From contig PNIE01000093.1 in assembly GCA_002877875.1 (NCBI GenBank), forward strand, positions 1 through 25,197: a stretch of 25,197 nt of DNA, written 5' to 3'. How positions within the stretch are numbered: position 1 is the first letter of the stretch; the number at the start of each line of letters is the position of its first letter. The position numbers and the translations under genes were made by a program. Under the pieces are notes generated by a model, which did no database searches, was not told where the DNA came from, and saw only the letters and a program-made list of their open reading frames with translations. This DNA is from Caldimicrobium thiodismutans. Its GTDB lineage: Bacteria > Desulfobacterota > Thermodesulfobacteria > Thermodesulfobacteriales > Thermodesulfobacteriaceae. Below are positions 1-6,819 of this stretch, one piece after another.

Positions 1-114
1 ACGAATTCCCTTTCCAAGCCCAGCTCCAACTTCTGGTAATCGCTTTGCCCCGAAAATTAAAAGGGCAAGAAAAAGGATAATAAACAATTCTTGACCTCCA
101 AGTCCTAAAGGCAT
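1..114 (-). CDS. tatA: TatA/E-type twin-arginine translocase subunit (partial, 3' end outside window)
   Basis: Only the first 38 codons are inside the window, read from the ATG at 114 to the edge. The fragment has a short N-terminus, a hydrophobic segment (about residues 9-22, with the run ELFIILFLALLIFG) and then the diagnostic FGAKRLPEVGAGLGKGIR stretch, the hinge and amphipathic helix start of the TatA/B/E family. TatA forms the pore-like part of the Tat translocon, which exports folded proteins. The start is well supported: a strong AGGAGG Shine-Dalgarno lies 6 bases upstream, inside the last two Arg codons (AGG AGG) and stop of tatC, so translation is probably coupled to tatC. A TatA rather than TatB assignment rests on the short N-terminus and on FG followed directly by a basic residue; the missing C-terminus would settle it. 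Confidence 0.88.
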   Translation of the reverse strand, partial: MPLGLGGQELFIILFLALLIFGAKRLPEVGAGLGKGIR

Positions 115-119
115 TGAGA

Positions 120-857
120 TTACCTCCTAAGAGGAATTAATTTAGTCAAAATTATACCTACTTCGTAAAGAAATGTCAAGGGTAAAGCGAGCAAAATTTG
201 ATAAATTGGATCCCCCCCGGTAGTTATAAGACTGGAAACTATAAAGGAAAGGATGATGGCATAGGGACGGAACTTTTTTAATTGTTCAAGACTTACTATT
301 TCCAACTTATTTAGGAGAAAAATTACTGATGGAATTTGAAAAAAAATACCAAAAATTAAAAAAATTTTTAATAAGAAATCTATATATTCTTTAAGATAAG
401 GTTTAAATATTAAAAATTTTTCTCCAAAGGAATAAAAAAATTTCAAAATAAAAGGAAGAAAAAGATAATAAGCTACAAGATCACCTAATAAGAAGAAAAA
501 AGAACTTATAATTACAGTTAGTTTTATCCATTTTTTTTCATGAGGATAAAGTCCTGGGGCAATAAAGGTCCATAGTTGATAAAAAATAAAGGGACTTCCA
601 ATTATGAATCCAATTATTACCGAGAGTTTAAATTCATTGATGAAAACCTCTGTTAGTGATTTAAAATAAACTTTTTGAGATAAGGGTAAATAGGGTCTTA
701 AGGGATTAATAAGAAATTCAAGAATATTATCAGAATAGAGATAAACAAGGACAGAGGTAATAGCCCATCCAATGAAGGCCTTTATTAGGCAAGCTCTTAG
801 TTCTATTAAGTGCTCAAAGAAGGGCTGTTTTTTTTCTTCTAAAGAAGCTTCATGCAT
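120..857 (-). CDS. tatC: Sec-independent protein translocase TatC
   Basis: This 245-residue protein has the normal TatC length and six predicted membrane segments (roughly residues 22-44, 72-97, 108-135, 158-184, 196-213 and 215-236). The N-terminal cytoplasmic motif FFEHLIELRACL matches the conserved H-L-x-E-L-R region that recognises twin-arginine signal peptides, and the PFIFYQLWTFIAPGLYPHEK stretch after the second helix is a family hallmark. TatC acts in the inner membrane as the signal-peptide receptor of the Tat pathway. The ATG at 857 overlaps the transketolase stop by 8 bases (ATGCATGA) and tatA follows 5 bases after its own stop, so the three genes are probably translated as a coupled set at the end of the ilvBN operon. 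No tatB is visible in the window. Confidence 0.96.
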   Translation of the reverse strand: MHEASLEEKKQPFFEHLIELRACLIKAFIGWAITSVLVYLYSDNILEFLINPLRPYLPLSQKVYFKSLTEVFINEFKLSVIIGFIIGSPFIFYQLWTFIAPGLYPHEKKWIKLTVIISSFFFLLGDLVAYYLFLPFILKFFYSFGEKFLIFKPYLKEYIDFLLKIFLIFGIFFQIPSVIFLLNKLEIVSLEQLKKFRPYAIILSFIVSSLITTGGDPIYQILLALPLTFLYEVGIILTKLIPLRR

Positions 858-2796
858 TTACAAGTTCTATAAAGGATAAAGCAATGGATTCAGGATCAAG
901 TCCTGCCATTTTGAAGAGCTCAGCAGGTTTGCCTGAACTTGCAGGTTCTCTATGACCAAGAAGTTTTAATTTTACCTTTATTCCCTTTAACCCATAAAAG
1001 GATGCAATTTTTACTCCAAGGCCTGTATGCACATAATGGTCTTCAACTACAAGGATATTTTTATAATTAGAAGCTTTAAGTATATCTTCTTCTGGAAAGG
1101 GCCTTATGGAAGCTATATTTAGAAGAGAGACCTTATATCCCTTTTCTTTTAGAAGATCAAGAGCTGAAATTACATAAGGAATCATATTTCCGTAGGTGAT
1201 TATAATTCCATCTTCACCGGTTCTTATCCAATCTGCTTTTCCTGGAAGAAATTGATAATTCTCATCAAAGAAGGGAGATCCGTCCTCCTTTGTTACAATA
1301 GGTAATTTTGATCTTCCCATACCTACAAAAACATTTCCTTTTCTTTGCGCCACAAAGCGAATAATGTGATCTGTCTGATTGGGATCGGCAGGCATATAGA
1401 TTTCAAAATCAGGAAGGTTTGAAATAACTCCTAAATAATCTAAACATTGGTGGGTAGGACCGTCTTCTCCTACATCTGCTCCCAAATGAGTACATACTAC
1501 CTTTAGGGCTGTTTTGTTTAAACTATTAATCCTCAATTGATTGTATACTTCGTCAATTCCAAAGACACCAAAAGTTGAAAAGAAGACAAGAAATCCCTCT
1601 TTGGAAAGAGCTCCAGCCACTGAGGCAGTATGGTGTTCTTGAATACCCGATTCAAAAAAGGCTTGAGGTGAATGTTTCTTAAAATCTGTCATCTTTACAG
1701 AGCCCTCAAGATCACAGGTAAGTCCAAGAATTTTAGGGGGTTGACCTGAAAGATTATTTTTTAGAGCAAGATTAAGAAGAGCTTTGCCATAAGCTGAGCG
1801 ACAATCAGTTTTTTTATCAGCCGAGTAAATAGTGGGCTCAGCTGGTTCAATCCAAACTGGCAGTGGTTCATGAGAACAATGAGGGAAAGATATAGGATAG
1901 GTCTTTCTCTTTTCCTTTAAATAATCTAATTCTGCTGGGTCAAAACCAAGCTCCTCTAAGGCTTTTTTGGCGAGATCTTCTGGTAGTGCAGATCCATGCC
2001 ATTTAGGATCATTTTCCATAAAAGAAATCCCTTTTCCCATTACAGTATGGGCAAGAATAGCAGTAGGTTTATCGGGATTTGGTACTTCTCTTTTCAAAGT
2101 CTTTCTTAGTGCTTGATAAATTTCCTGGAAATTATGTCCGTCTATTTCTATGAGTTTCCAGGAAGTAGCAAGGACTTCCTCTTTTATATTTTGGGGCATA
2201 ACTTCCCTAATATTTCCGCCTATTTGGAGCTTATTGTAATCAATAAGGGTAATGAGATTATCAAGGCCAAATTTTACAGCCCAACGTCTGGCTTCAATAA
2301 CCTGTCCTTTTTGTTGTTCGCCGTCTCCCATTAGACAAAAAACCCAATTAGAGAAACCCTTAAGTTTTAAAGCTTTTGCCATTCCACAAGCGGCAGACAA
2401 CCCCTGTCCAAGATTACCTGTATTCCATTCAACTCCTGGGACCGATTGTTCTACATGACCACCAAAAGCAGAACCTGCTCTTCTGAATTCCATAAGAAAA
2501 GGTTCTTCCGGGAAAAAACCGTATTCGCATAGAACACTGTAGACCCCAGGACTTATATGCCCGTGACTAATAACCACTCGGTCTCGAGGGTCTTTTCTCG
2601 GATTTTGGGGATCAACCTTTGCTATAGCATAAACCATTAAAAGTAAGGATAGAGAAGATAAAGACCCCCCTGGGTGACCACAACCAGCAAGAGTTGTCGC
2701 AAGAATGATTCTTCTTGCACATCTTTTAAAGGCATTTTCAAAAAAAGAAAGCTCTTCTTGAGAAAGATAGTCCTTTTCCAAATCTATTTTAAGCAT
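850..2796 (-). CDS. tkt: Transketolase (full-length, ThDP-dependent)
   Basis: This 648-residue enzyme transfers two-carbon ketol units in the non-oxidative pentose phosphate pathway, using thiamine diphosphate. The N-terminal half has GHPGGS (about 40-45), SHGH (77-80) and NTGNLGQGL, then the ThDP/Mg motif GDGE at 157-160 with its partner Asn at 188. The C-terminal half has the catalytic Glu in GIQEHH (387) and the transketolase signature GEDGPTHQ (443-450). Both halves are in one chain, unlike archaeal split versions. GEDGPTHQ and the order of halves argue against DXS. The GDGEQQKG segment is less like the E. coli enzyme (GDGCLMEG), so it belongs to a divergent subgroup. An AAGGAGAG Shine-Dalgarno precedes the ATG. 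The gene lies 56 bases after ilvN and overlaps tatC, so it seems to be part of the same operon. Confidence 0.93.
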   Translation of the reverse strand: MLKIDLEKDYLSQEELSFFENAFKRCARRIILATTLAGCGHPGGSLSSLSLLLMVYAIAKVDPQNPRKDPRDRVVISHGHISPGVYSVLCEYGFFPEEPFLMEFRRAGSAFGGHVEQSVPGVEWNTGNLGQGLSAACGMAKALKLKGFSNWVFCLMGDGEQQKGQVIEARRWAVKFGLDNLITLIDYNKLQIGGNIREVMPQNIKEEVLATSWKLIEIDGHNFQEIYQALRKTLKREVPNPDKPTAILAHTVMGKGISFMENDPKWHGSALPEDLAKKALEELGFDPAELDYLKEKRKTYPISFPHCSHEPLPVWIEPAEPTIYSADKKTDCRSAYGKALLNLALKNNLSGQPPKILGLTCDLEGSVKMTDFKKHSPQAFFESGIQEHHTASVAGALSKEGFLVFFSTFGVFGIDEVYNQLRINSLNKTALKVVCTHLGADVGEDGPTHQCLDYLGVISNLPDFEIYMPADPNQTDHIIRFVAQRKGNVFVGMGRSKLPIVTKEDGSPFFDENYQFLPGKADWIRTGEDGIIITYGNMIPYVISALDLLKEKGYKVSLLNIASIRPFPEEDILKASNYKNILVVEDHYVHTGLGVKIASFYGLKGIKVKLKLLGHREPASSGKPAELFKMAGLDPESIALSFIELVNA

Positions 2797-2852
2797 AATA
2801 AGCTCTCCTTATGAAATTTTGAGGGGTTATTTTAATCTGTGAAGTGAGATTT

Positions 2853-3350
2853 TCAAGGATTCTTTTTTTCTCTTTTCATGGCGATTAGGCCTGTTCTAAC
2901 AATTTCTTTGATTCCCATAGGACGAAGGAGTTCTATAACAGCTTCAAGTTTTTCTTTATCTCCGGTAACCTCAATTATATAGGTTCTTGGACTTACATCT
3001 ACGATTTTCAATCTAAAAATTTCACAGAGGCGGTAAATTTCTTCTCTGTTTTCCTTTTCGGCTCTAACTTTGATAAGAGCCATTTCTCTTTCTACAAAGT
3101 CTCCCTCTTCAGTAACGTCCACTACTTTATAAACATCTATAAGCCTTCTCAATTGTTTAATGATTTGCTCAATTATTTGATCATCTCCTCGAGTAACAAG
3201 GGTAAGGTGTGAGAGGGTAGGATCAAGGGTTTCTGCCACACATAGACTATCAATATTAAAACCCCTGCCACTAAAGAGACCTGCTATTCTTGCCAGTGCT
3301 CCAGGGGTATTTTCGACCAGAACAGAAAGGGTGCATTTCCTTTCGGCCAT
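2853..3350 (-). CDS. ilvN: Acetolactate synthase, small regulatory subunit
   Basis: This 165-residue protein matches the usual length of the IlvH/IlvN regulatory subunit. The N-terminal ACT domain is clear: LSVLVENTPGALARIAGLFSGRGFNIDSL (shown here only as a landmark around residues 8-36), where the N-x-P-G-A-L turn forms the valine-binding site. A second ferredoxin-like domain follows from about residue 80. The protein activates the catalytic subunit and gives valine feedback inhibition. It starts at an ATG 12 bases after the ilvB stop, with an AGGAGG Shine-Dalgarno overlapping that stop, as expected for a stoichiometric partner. No leader peptide or attenuator was seen upstream of the ilvBN pair. 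Confidence 0.95.
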   Translation of the reverse strand: MAERKCTLSVLVENTPGALARIAGLFSGRGFNIDSLCVAETLDPTLSHLTLVTRGDDQIIEQIIKQLRRLIDVYKVVDVTEEGDFVEREMALIKVRAEKENREEIYRLCEIFRLKIVDVSPRTYIIEVTGDKEKLEAVIELLRPMGIKEIVRTGLIAMKREKKNP

Positions 3351-3362
3351 CTTCTCTCCTCC

Positions 3363-5066
3363 TTAGACAAGAATCATTTCTGTAGTGGCTTTACCTGCTG
3401 GAACCATTGGGAAGACCCCTTCTTCAGGAGCAATAATCACATCTAAAATTGCTAATTTATCCATATTTAAAATCTTTTTGAGAGTGGGTTCAACCTCTTG
3501 AGGTTTAGTTATTCTCATGCCCACAGCTCCATAAGCCTCAGCTATTTTAACAAAATCAGGAAGAGTGGTTAATTTAACAGCTGAATATCTTTTTTCATAA
3601 AAGAGTTCTTGCCATTGCCTGACCATTCCGAGATAGCCATTGTTAAGAATTATTATTTTAATAGGTAGTTTCTGATCCATAGCAGTGGCAAGTTCCTGAA
3701 TGTTCATTTGGATAGAACCATCTCCTGCAATGTCAATGACAAGCTTTCCTGGATTTCCCATCTGAGCACCGATTGATGCCGGAAATCCAAATCCCATAGT
3801 CCCAAGTCCACCTGAAGTAATAAGGGTTCTTGGGTATTTGAACTTATAATACTGGGCAGTCCACATCTGATTTTGCCCAACCTCTGTGCAAATAATGGCT
3901 TCACCTTTTGTAAGTTCGTAAAGTTTTTCAATCACATATTGAGGTTTTATATAATTTGGATCCTCTTTGTAAGAAAGCGGATATCTTCTTCTCCATATAT
4001 CAATCTGTTCCCACCATTCCTTAAATCGTTCTTTCCAATATTTTTTAGGCTTTCCAACCTCTTTTATCATTTCAAGGAGTCTTGTTAAAGCCCTTTTGCA
4101 ATCACCAACAATAGGTACATCCACTTTAACATTCTTTTGGATAGAACTGGGATCTATGTCTATATGTATAATCTTAGCATTTGGAGCAAAGGCATCTACC
4201 TTTCCTGTAACTCTATCATCAAAACGAGCTCCTACTGCCAATAAAACGTCACAGTGAGCAACTGCCATGTTAGCATAATAAGTTCCATGCATTCCAAGCA
4301 TACCAAGGGATTGTTCGTGGTCTCCTGGAAAGCCTCCTAATCCCATAAGAGTCATAGTTACGGGAAGATTAAGCTTTTCAGCCAACTCCCTAACTTCTGG
4401 TGCAGCATCTGAAGAAATAACTCCACCTCCAATTAAGAAAACAGGCCTTTCTGCCTTTTCAAGAAGAAGATAAGCCTTTTCAATCTGTTTAAGGTGAGGT
4501 TCATAGGTGGGATTATAGCTTCTAAGATGTATTTCTTCTAGGTAATTAAATTCCCCCTTAGCCTGTTGGACATCCTTAGGAAGATCAACTAGAACTGGAC
4601 CAGGTCTGCCTGTTCGGGCAATATAAAAAGCTGCTTTTAAAATCCTTGGTAAATCTTCAATGCGTTTAACAAGAAAATTATGCTTGGTAATAGGACGAGT
4701 AATCCCTGTAATATCAACTTCCTGGAAGGCATCATTTCCTATAAGTTTTGTTGGAACCTGGCCAGTGATAACTACTATAGGAATAGAATCCATATAAGCT
4801 GTAGCTATTCCTGTAACCGTATTGGTTGCTCCAGGACCTGAAGTTACAATGGCAACCCCCACTTTACCCGTAGATCTCGCATAACCATCAGCAGCATGGG
4901 CTGCTCCTTGTTCGTGTCTTACTAAAACATGATGAATTTCTGGGTTTTTATAAAGTTCATCATAAACATCAATAATTGCACCACCTGGATATCCAAAAAC
5001 AATCTCCACTCCCTCCTTTTTGAGGGCTTCAATTACCATTCGAGCACCTGTCATTATTTGGCCCAA
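3363..5066 (-). CDS. ilvB: Acetolactate synthase, large catalytic subunit
   Basis: This 567-residue ThDP- and FAD-dependent enzyme condenses pyruvate to acetolactate (or with 2-ketobutyrate to acetohydroxybutyrate), the first common step to valine, leucine and isoleucine. Visible hallmarks are FGYPGGAIIDVYDEL (24-38), the catalytic Glu in RHEQGAAHAADGYAR (Glu52), the QVPTKLIGNDAFQE segment (103-116), the FAD region near GARFDDRVTGK (279-289) and the ThDP motif GDGSIQMN (448-455) with NNGYLG (475-480). The start is a TTG at 5066: an AGGAGGGG Shine-Dalgarno sits about 7 bases upstream of it, whereas the in-frame ATG at 5054 would be about 19 bases away. Only one base separates the start from the upstream DUF465 gene's stop. 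The biosynthetic (AHAS) form is supported by the adjacent ilvN. Confidence 0.96.
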   Translation of the reverse strand: MGQIMTGARMVIEALKKEGVEIVFGYPGGAIIDVYDELYKNPEIHHVLVRHEQGAAHAADGYARSTGKVGVAIVTSGPGATNTVTGIATAYMDSIPIVVITGQVPTKLIGNDAFQEVDITGITRPITKHNFLVKRIEDLPRILKAAFYIARTGRPGPVLVDLPKDVQQAKGEFNYLEEIHLRSYNPTYEPHLKQIEKAYLLLEKAERPVFLIGGGVISSDAAPEVRELAEKLNLPVTMTLMGLGGFPGDHEQSLGMLGMHGTYYANMAVAHCDVLLAVGARFDDRVTGKVDAFAPNAKIIHIDIDPSSIQKNVKVDVPIVGDCKRALTRLLEMIKEVGKPKKYWKERFKEWWEQIDIWRRRYPLSYKEDPNYIKPQYVIEKLYELTKGEAIICTEVGQNQMWTAQYYKFKYPRTLITSGGLGTMGFGFPASIGAQMGNPGKLVIDIAGDGSIQMNIQELATAMDQKLPIKIIILNNGYLGMVRQWQELFYEKRYSAVKLTTLPDFVKIAEAYGAVGMRITKPQEVEPTLKKILNMDKLAILDVIIAPEEGVFPMVPAGKATTEMILV

Positions 5067-5067
5067 T

Positions 5068-5289
5068 TCAACTCCCCTCCTTTTGATATTTTTTTATGAG
5101 TTCGTAAATTTTTTCTTTAAGATAAAGTTTCTCAAGCTTAATCTGTTTTTCTCGAATTTCTTCTTCTGTGGTAAGGTAAGGACGCTTGGCAAGCTCCTCA
5201 AGCTCCTTTTCCAAACTCTGGTGTTTTTTGTAAAGCTCTCGAATATCTTCATACCTCTCGGCATATTCCTTAACAAGATCTTTATCCAT
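5068..5289 (-). CDS. Small DUF465 (YdcH-like) coiled-coil protein
   Basis: This 73-residue, highly charged protein is predicted to be two antiparallel helices. The order is: an N-terminal helix with YKKHQSLEKELEELAKRP (about 20-37), a break rich in T/E, and a second helix ending LYLKEKIYELIKKYQ. This pattern matches DUF465/YdcH proteins, whose E. coli member has a similar 'H..L+..I..L' first helix and a 'LKKxKLxLKDxI' end. Function is unknown in the family as far as I know. Here it lies directly upstream of ilvB (1-base gap) and after the slipin gene, with a good GGAGGT Shine-Dalgarno 8 bases before the ATG. The placement suggests co-expression with acetolactate synthase but does not prove a shared role. 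Family assignment is by pattern recognition. Confidence 0.8.
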   Translation of the reverse strand: MDKDLVKEYAERYEDIRELYKKHQSLEKELEELAKRPYLTTEEEIREKQIKLEKLYLKEKIYELIKKYQKEGS

Positions 5290-5366
5290 AACTATTTACC
5301 TCCTATTTATAGTTATTTTTTTTTGAACTTACGAGATTATGTGAAAATTTTCTTGAACGCTCTTCT

Positions 5367-6116
5367 TCAAGTCTCCTCCTTCTTAACAAGGGCTCTTAAT
5401 AATTCAATAGGAAGGGGGAAAAGAATGGTAGAGTTTTTCTCTGTAGCGATTTCTGTTAAGGTCTGAAGATATCTTAACTGCAGAGTAATAGGGTTTTCCG
5501 CCATAATTTTAGCAGCTTCAAGAAGGGTTTTTGAGGCTTGATATTCACCATCGGCGCTTATGATTTTTGCTCTTCTTTCTCTTTCAGCTTCAGCTTGTTT
5601 GGCCATAGCTCTTTTCATCTCCTCTGGAAGATCAATCTCTTTTATCTCTACCTTTGAAACCTTAACACCCCAAGGCTCAGTATCAGCATCAAGGATTTCC
5701 TGAAGCCTCATATTAAGCTTTTCTCTTTCTGCCAGAATTTCATCAAGTTCTGCCTGACCACAAACACTCCTTAGAGTGGTTTGAGCAAGCTGGCTAGTTG
5801 CATAATAATAATCTTCAACTTGTAAAAAGGCTTTATCCGGATCCATAACCCTGAAATACACTACAGCACTAACTCTTATTGAAACATTATCTCTAGTAAT
5901 TACCTCCTGAGGTGGAACATCAAGGGTTACTGTTCTTAAATCGATCTTTCTTATTTTATCAATAACTGGTATAACAATAATCAATCCTGGCCCCTTGACT
6001 TTGTGGAACTTCCCAAGTCTAAGAACCACTGCTCTTTCATATTCATTTATAACTTTTATAGAAGCTTGCAAAAAGAGTATAATAATTAAAAGAATAAATA
6101 ATAAGGAAATTCCCAT
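5367..6116 (-). CDS. Slipin / stomatin-like SPFH-domain membrane protein
   Basis: This 249-residue protein has one N-terminal membrane helix (residues 2-20), then an SPFH/PHB domain: NEYERAVVLRLGKFHKVKGPG (24-44), IDLRTVTLDVPPQEVITRDN (59-78), VYFRVMDP, and the YYATSQLAQTTLRSV helix. A charged coiled-coil (about 160-205, EMKRAMAKQAEAERERRAK) and a hydrophobic C-terminal tail follow. Stomatin-like proteins assemble on the inner membrane and often work with NfeD-type proteins or proteases. No nfeD gene is next to it here, which is unusual for the bacterial slipin subgroup; a partner could be elsewhere. The ATG follows a GGGGGAAGGG purine-rich site, and a promoter is visible upstream, so this is probably the first gene of the slipin-ilvBN-tkt-tatCA operon. 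Confidence 0.93.
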   Translation of the reverse strand: MGISLLFILLIIILFLQASIKVINEYERAVVLRLGKFHKVKGPGLIIVIPVIDKIRKIDLRTVTLDVPPQEVITRDNVSIRVSAVVYFRVMDPDKAFLQVEDYYYATSQLAQTTLRSVCGQAELDEILAEREKLNMRLQEILDADTEPWGVKVSKVEIKEIDLPEEMKRAMAKQAEAERERRAKIISADGEYQASKTLLEAAKIMAENPITLQLRYLQTLTEIATEKNSTILFPLPIELLRALVKKEET

Positions 6117-6144
6117 AAGCCCTTCCCCCTAATTTTGTTATTAA

Positions 6145-6173
6145 AGTTTATCCTTTTTAAAATTAAAAGTCAA
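6145..6173 (-). promoter_or_regulatory. Sigma-70-type promoter of slipin-ilvBN-tkt-tatCA operon
   Basis: On the minus strand there is a -35 box TTGACT (6168-6173), a 17-base spacer and a -10 box TAAACT (6145-6150). They match consensus at 5 of 6 and 4 of 6 bases. Transcription would start near 6138, giving a 5' leader of about 22 bases that holds the slipin Shine-Dalgarno. No other start is as good in this divergent gap. Confidence 0.6.
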
Positions 6174-6228
6174 GCCAATTATTCAACTTTTATAATTTCA
6201 ATTTATGAACTATTCTTCAAATTTCCCC

Positions 6229-6256
6229 TTGAGCTTTAAATCTTTTCTGATAAGAT
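6229..6256 (+). promoter_or_regulatory. Candidate promoter of DUF4390-kinase pair
   Basis: TTGAGC (6229-6234), a 16-base spacer and TAAGAT (6251-6256) form a candidate sigma-70 promoter. Transcription would begin near 6263, only about 8 bases before the ATG at 6271, so the message would be almost leaderless; no Shine-Dalgarno is visible there either. An alternative is the perfect TATAAT at 6191-6196, which lacks a recognisable -35 box. The choice between them is open. Confidence 0.35.
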
Positions 6257-6270
6257 AAAATTTAAATTCC

Positions 6271-6819
6271 ATGAAAAATTTAATTTTTTCTCTCTTTCTA
6301 AGTCTTTTTTTTATATCCTCTTCTTTTGCCTTTTCTATAGAAGAGGTGCATATTTCCAAAACTTCAGAAAAAAGATATCTTCTTTTCTTTTATTTAAAAG
6401 ATTTTCCTTTACAAGAAGTTATCTTGGCACTTAAAAGGCAAAAAGAAGAAGTTCTTCTACTTTGTGAAATTGAACTTTATAGAAAAAATTTATTTTTTAG
6501 AGACGAAAGGCTTGAAAGATATGTATTTTTCAAAAAAGCTGGATATGATCCGCTAAGAAATCAGTATTATCTTGAAGATGAAAAAATTAGAATCTTTTTT
6601 AATCACCCTGAAGACCTTACAAATCTTTTGACAAAATTTGAATCTTTACTTCTTTCCTTTCCAAATTTAGCAGGGTCTGAAGATTATTATCTCTTGATAA
6701 AAGTTCAATTAAAATTTTATACACATTTAGATGCCAAGTTGCGCTATACCTCTAAGATTAGAGAAGTAGTCTATAAAACAGAAAAGACTTATGACCTTCA
6801 AAAGAAACTTCTTTATTAA
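6271..6819 (+). CDS. DUF4390 exported protein paired with histidine kinase
   Basis: This 182-residue protein starts with a signal peptide (KN, a hydrophobic run LIFSLFLSLFFISS, then FA before FS, cleavage near residue 20), so it should be periplasmic or membrane-anchored by its leader. The body resembles DUF4390: the segment IELYRKNLFFRDERLE (about 68-83) and YDPLRNQYYL (93-102) match the family's 'ELYRxxW..DE' and 'Y..LT.QY.V' blocks, and a late F..H.DAKLR region is also typical. Function is unknown. As I recall, homologues in other proteobacteria also sit directly upstream of NtrY-type kinases, and here the 3' end overlaps the kinase gene by 29 bases. This suggests a periplasmic accessory to the sensor. 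The start is fixed by the signal peptide, despite the lack of a Shine-Dalgarno. Confidence 0.75.
   Translation: MKNLIFSLFLSLFFISSSFAFSIEEVHISKTSEKRYLLFFYLKDFPLQEVILALKRQKEEVLLLCEIELYRKNLFFRDERLERYVFFKKAGYDPLRNQYYLEDEKIRIFFNHPEDLTNLLTKFESLLLSFPNLAGSEDYYLLIKVQLKFYTHLDAKLRYTSKIREVVYKTEKTYDLQKKLLY

Noticed and set aside
2797..2852. Possible terminator or attenuator between ilvN and transketolase
   Set aside because: The only inverted repeat (AATCT/AGATT) is 5 bp with an 8-base loop and no T-run, too weak to report.
5054..5066. ATG at 5054 as the ilvB start
   Set aside because: The Shine-Dalgarno AGGAGGGG is about 19 bases away from it but about 7 from the TTG at 5066, so the TTG is preferred.
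5290..5366. Internal promoter or leader before the DUF465-ilvBN genes
   Set aside because: A 10-base palindrome (GAAAATTTTC) and TATAAA-like sequence occur, but no -35/-10 pair with proper spacing and no leader peptide were found.
5020..5466. Plus-strand 148-codon open frame over the ilvB start, DUF465 gene and slipin end
   Set aside because: It is antisense to three well-supported genes, has Phe/Leu-rich composition typical of reversed Lys/Glu-rich coding sequence, and has no Shine-Dalgarno or recognisable domain.
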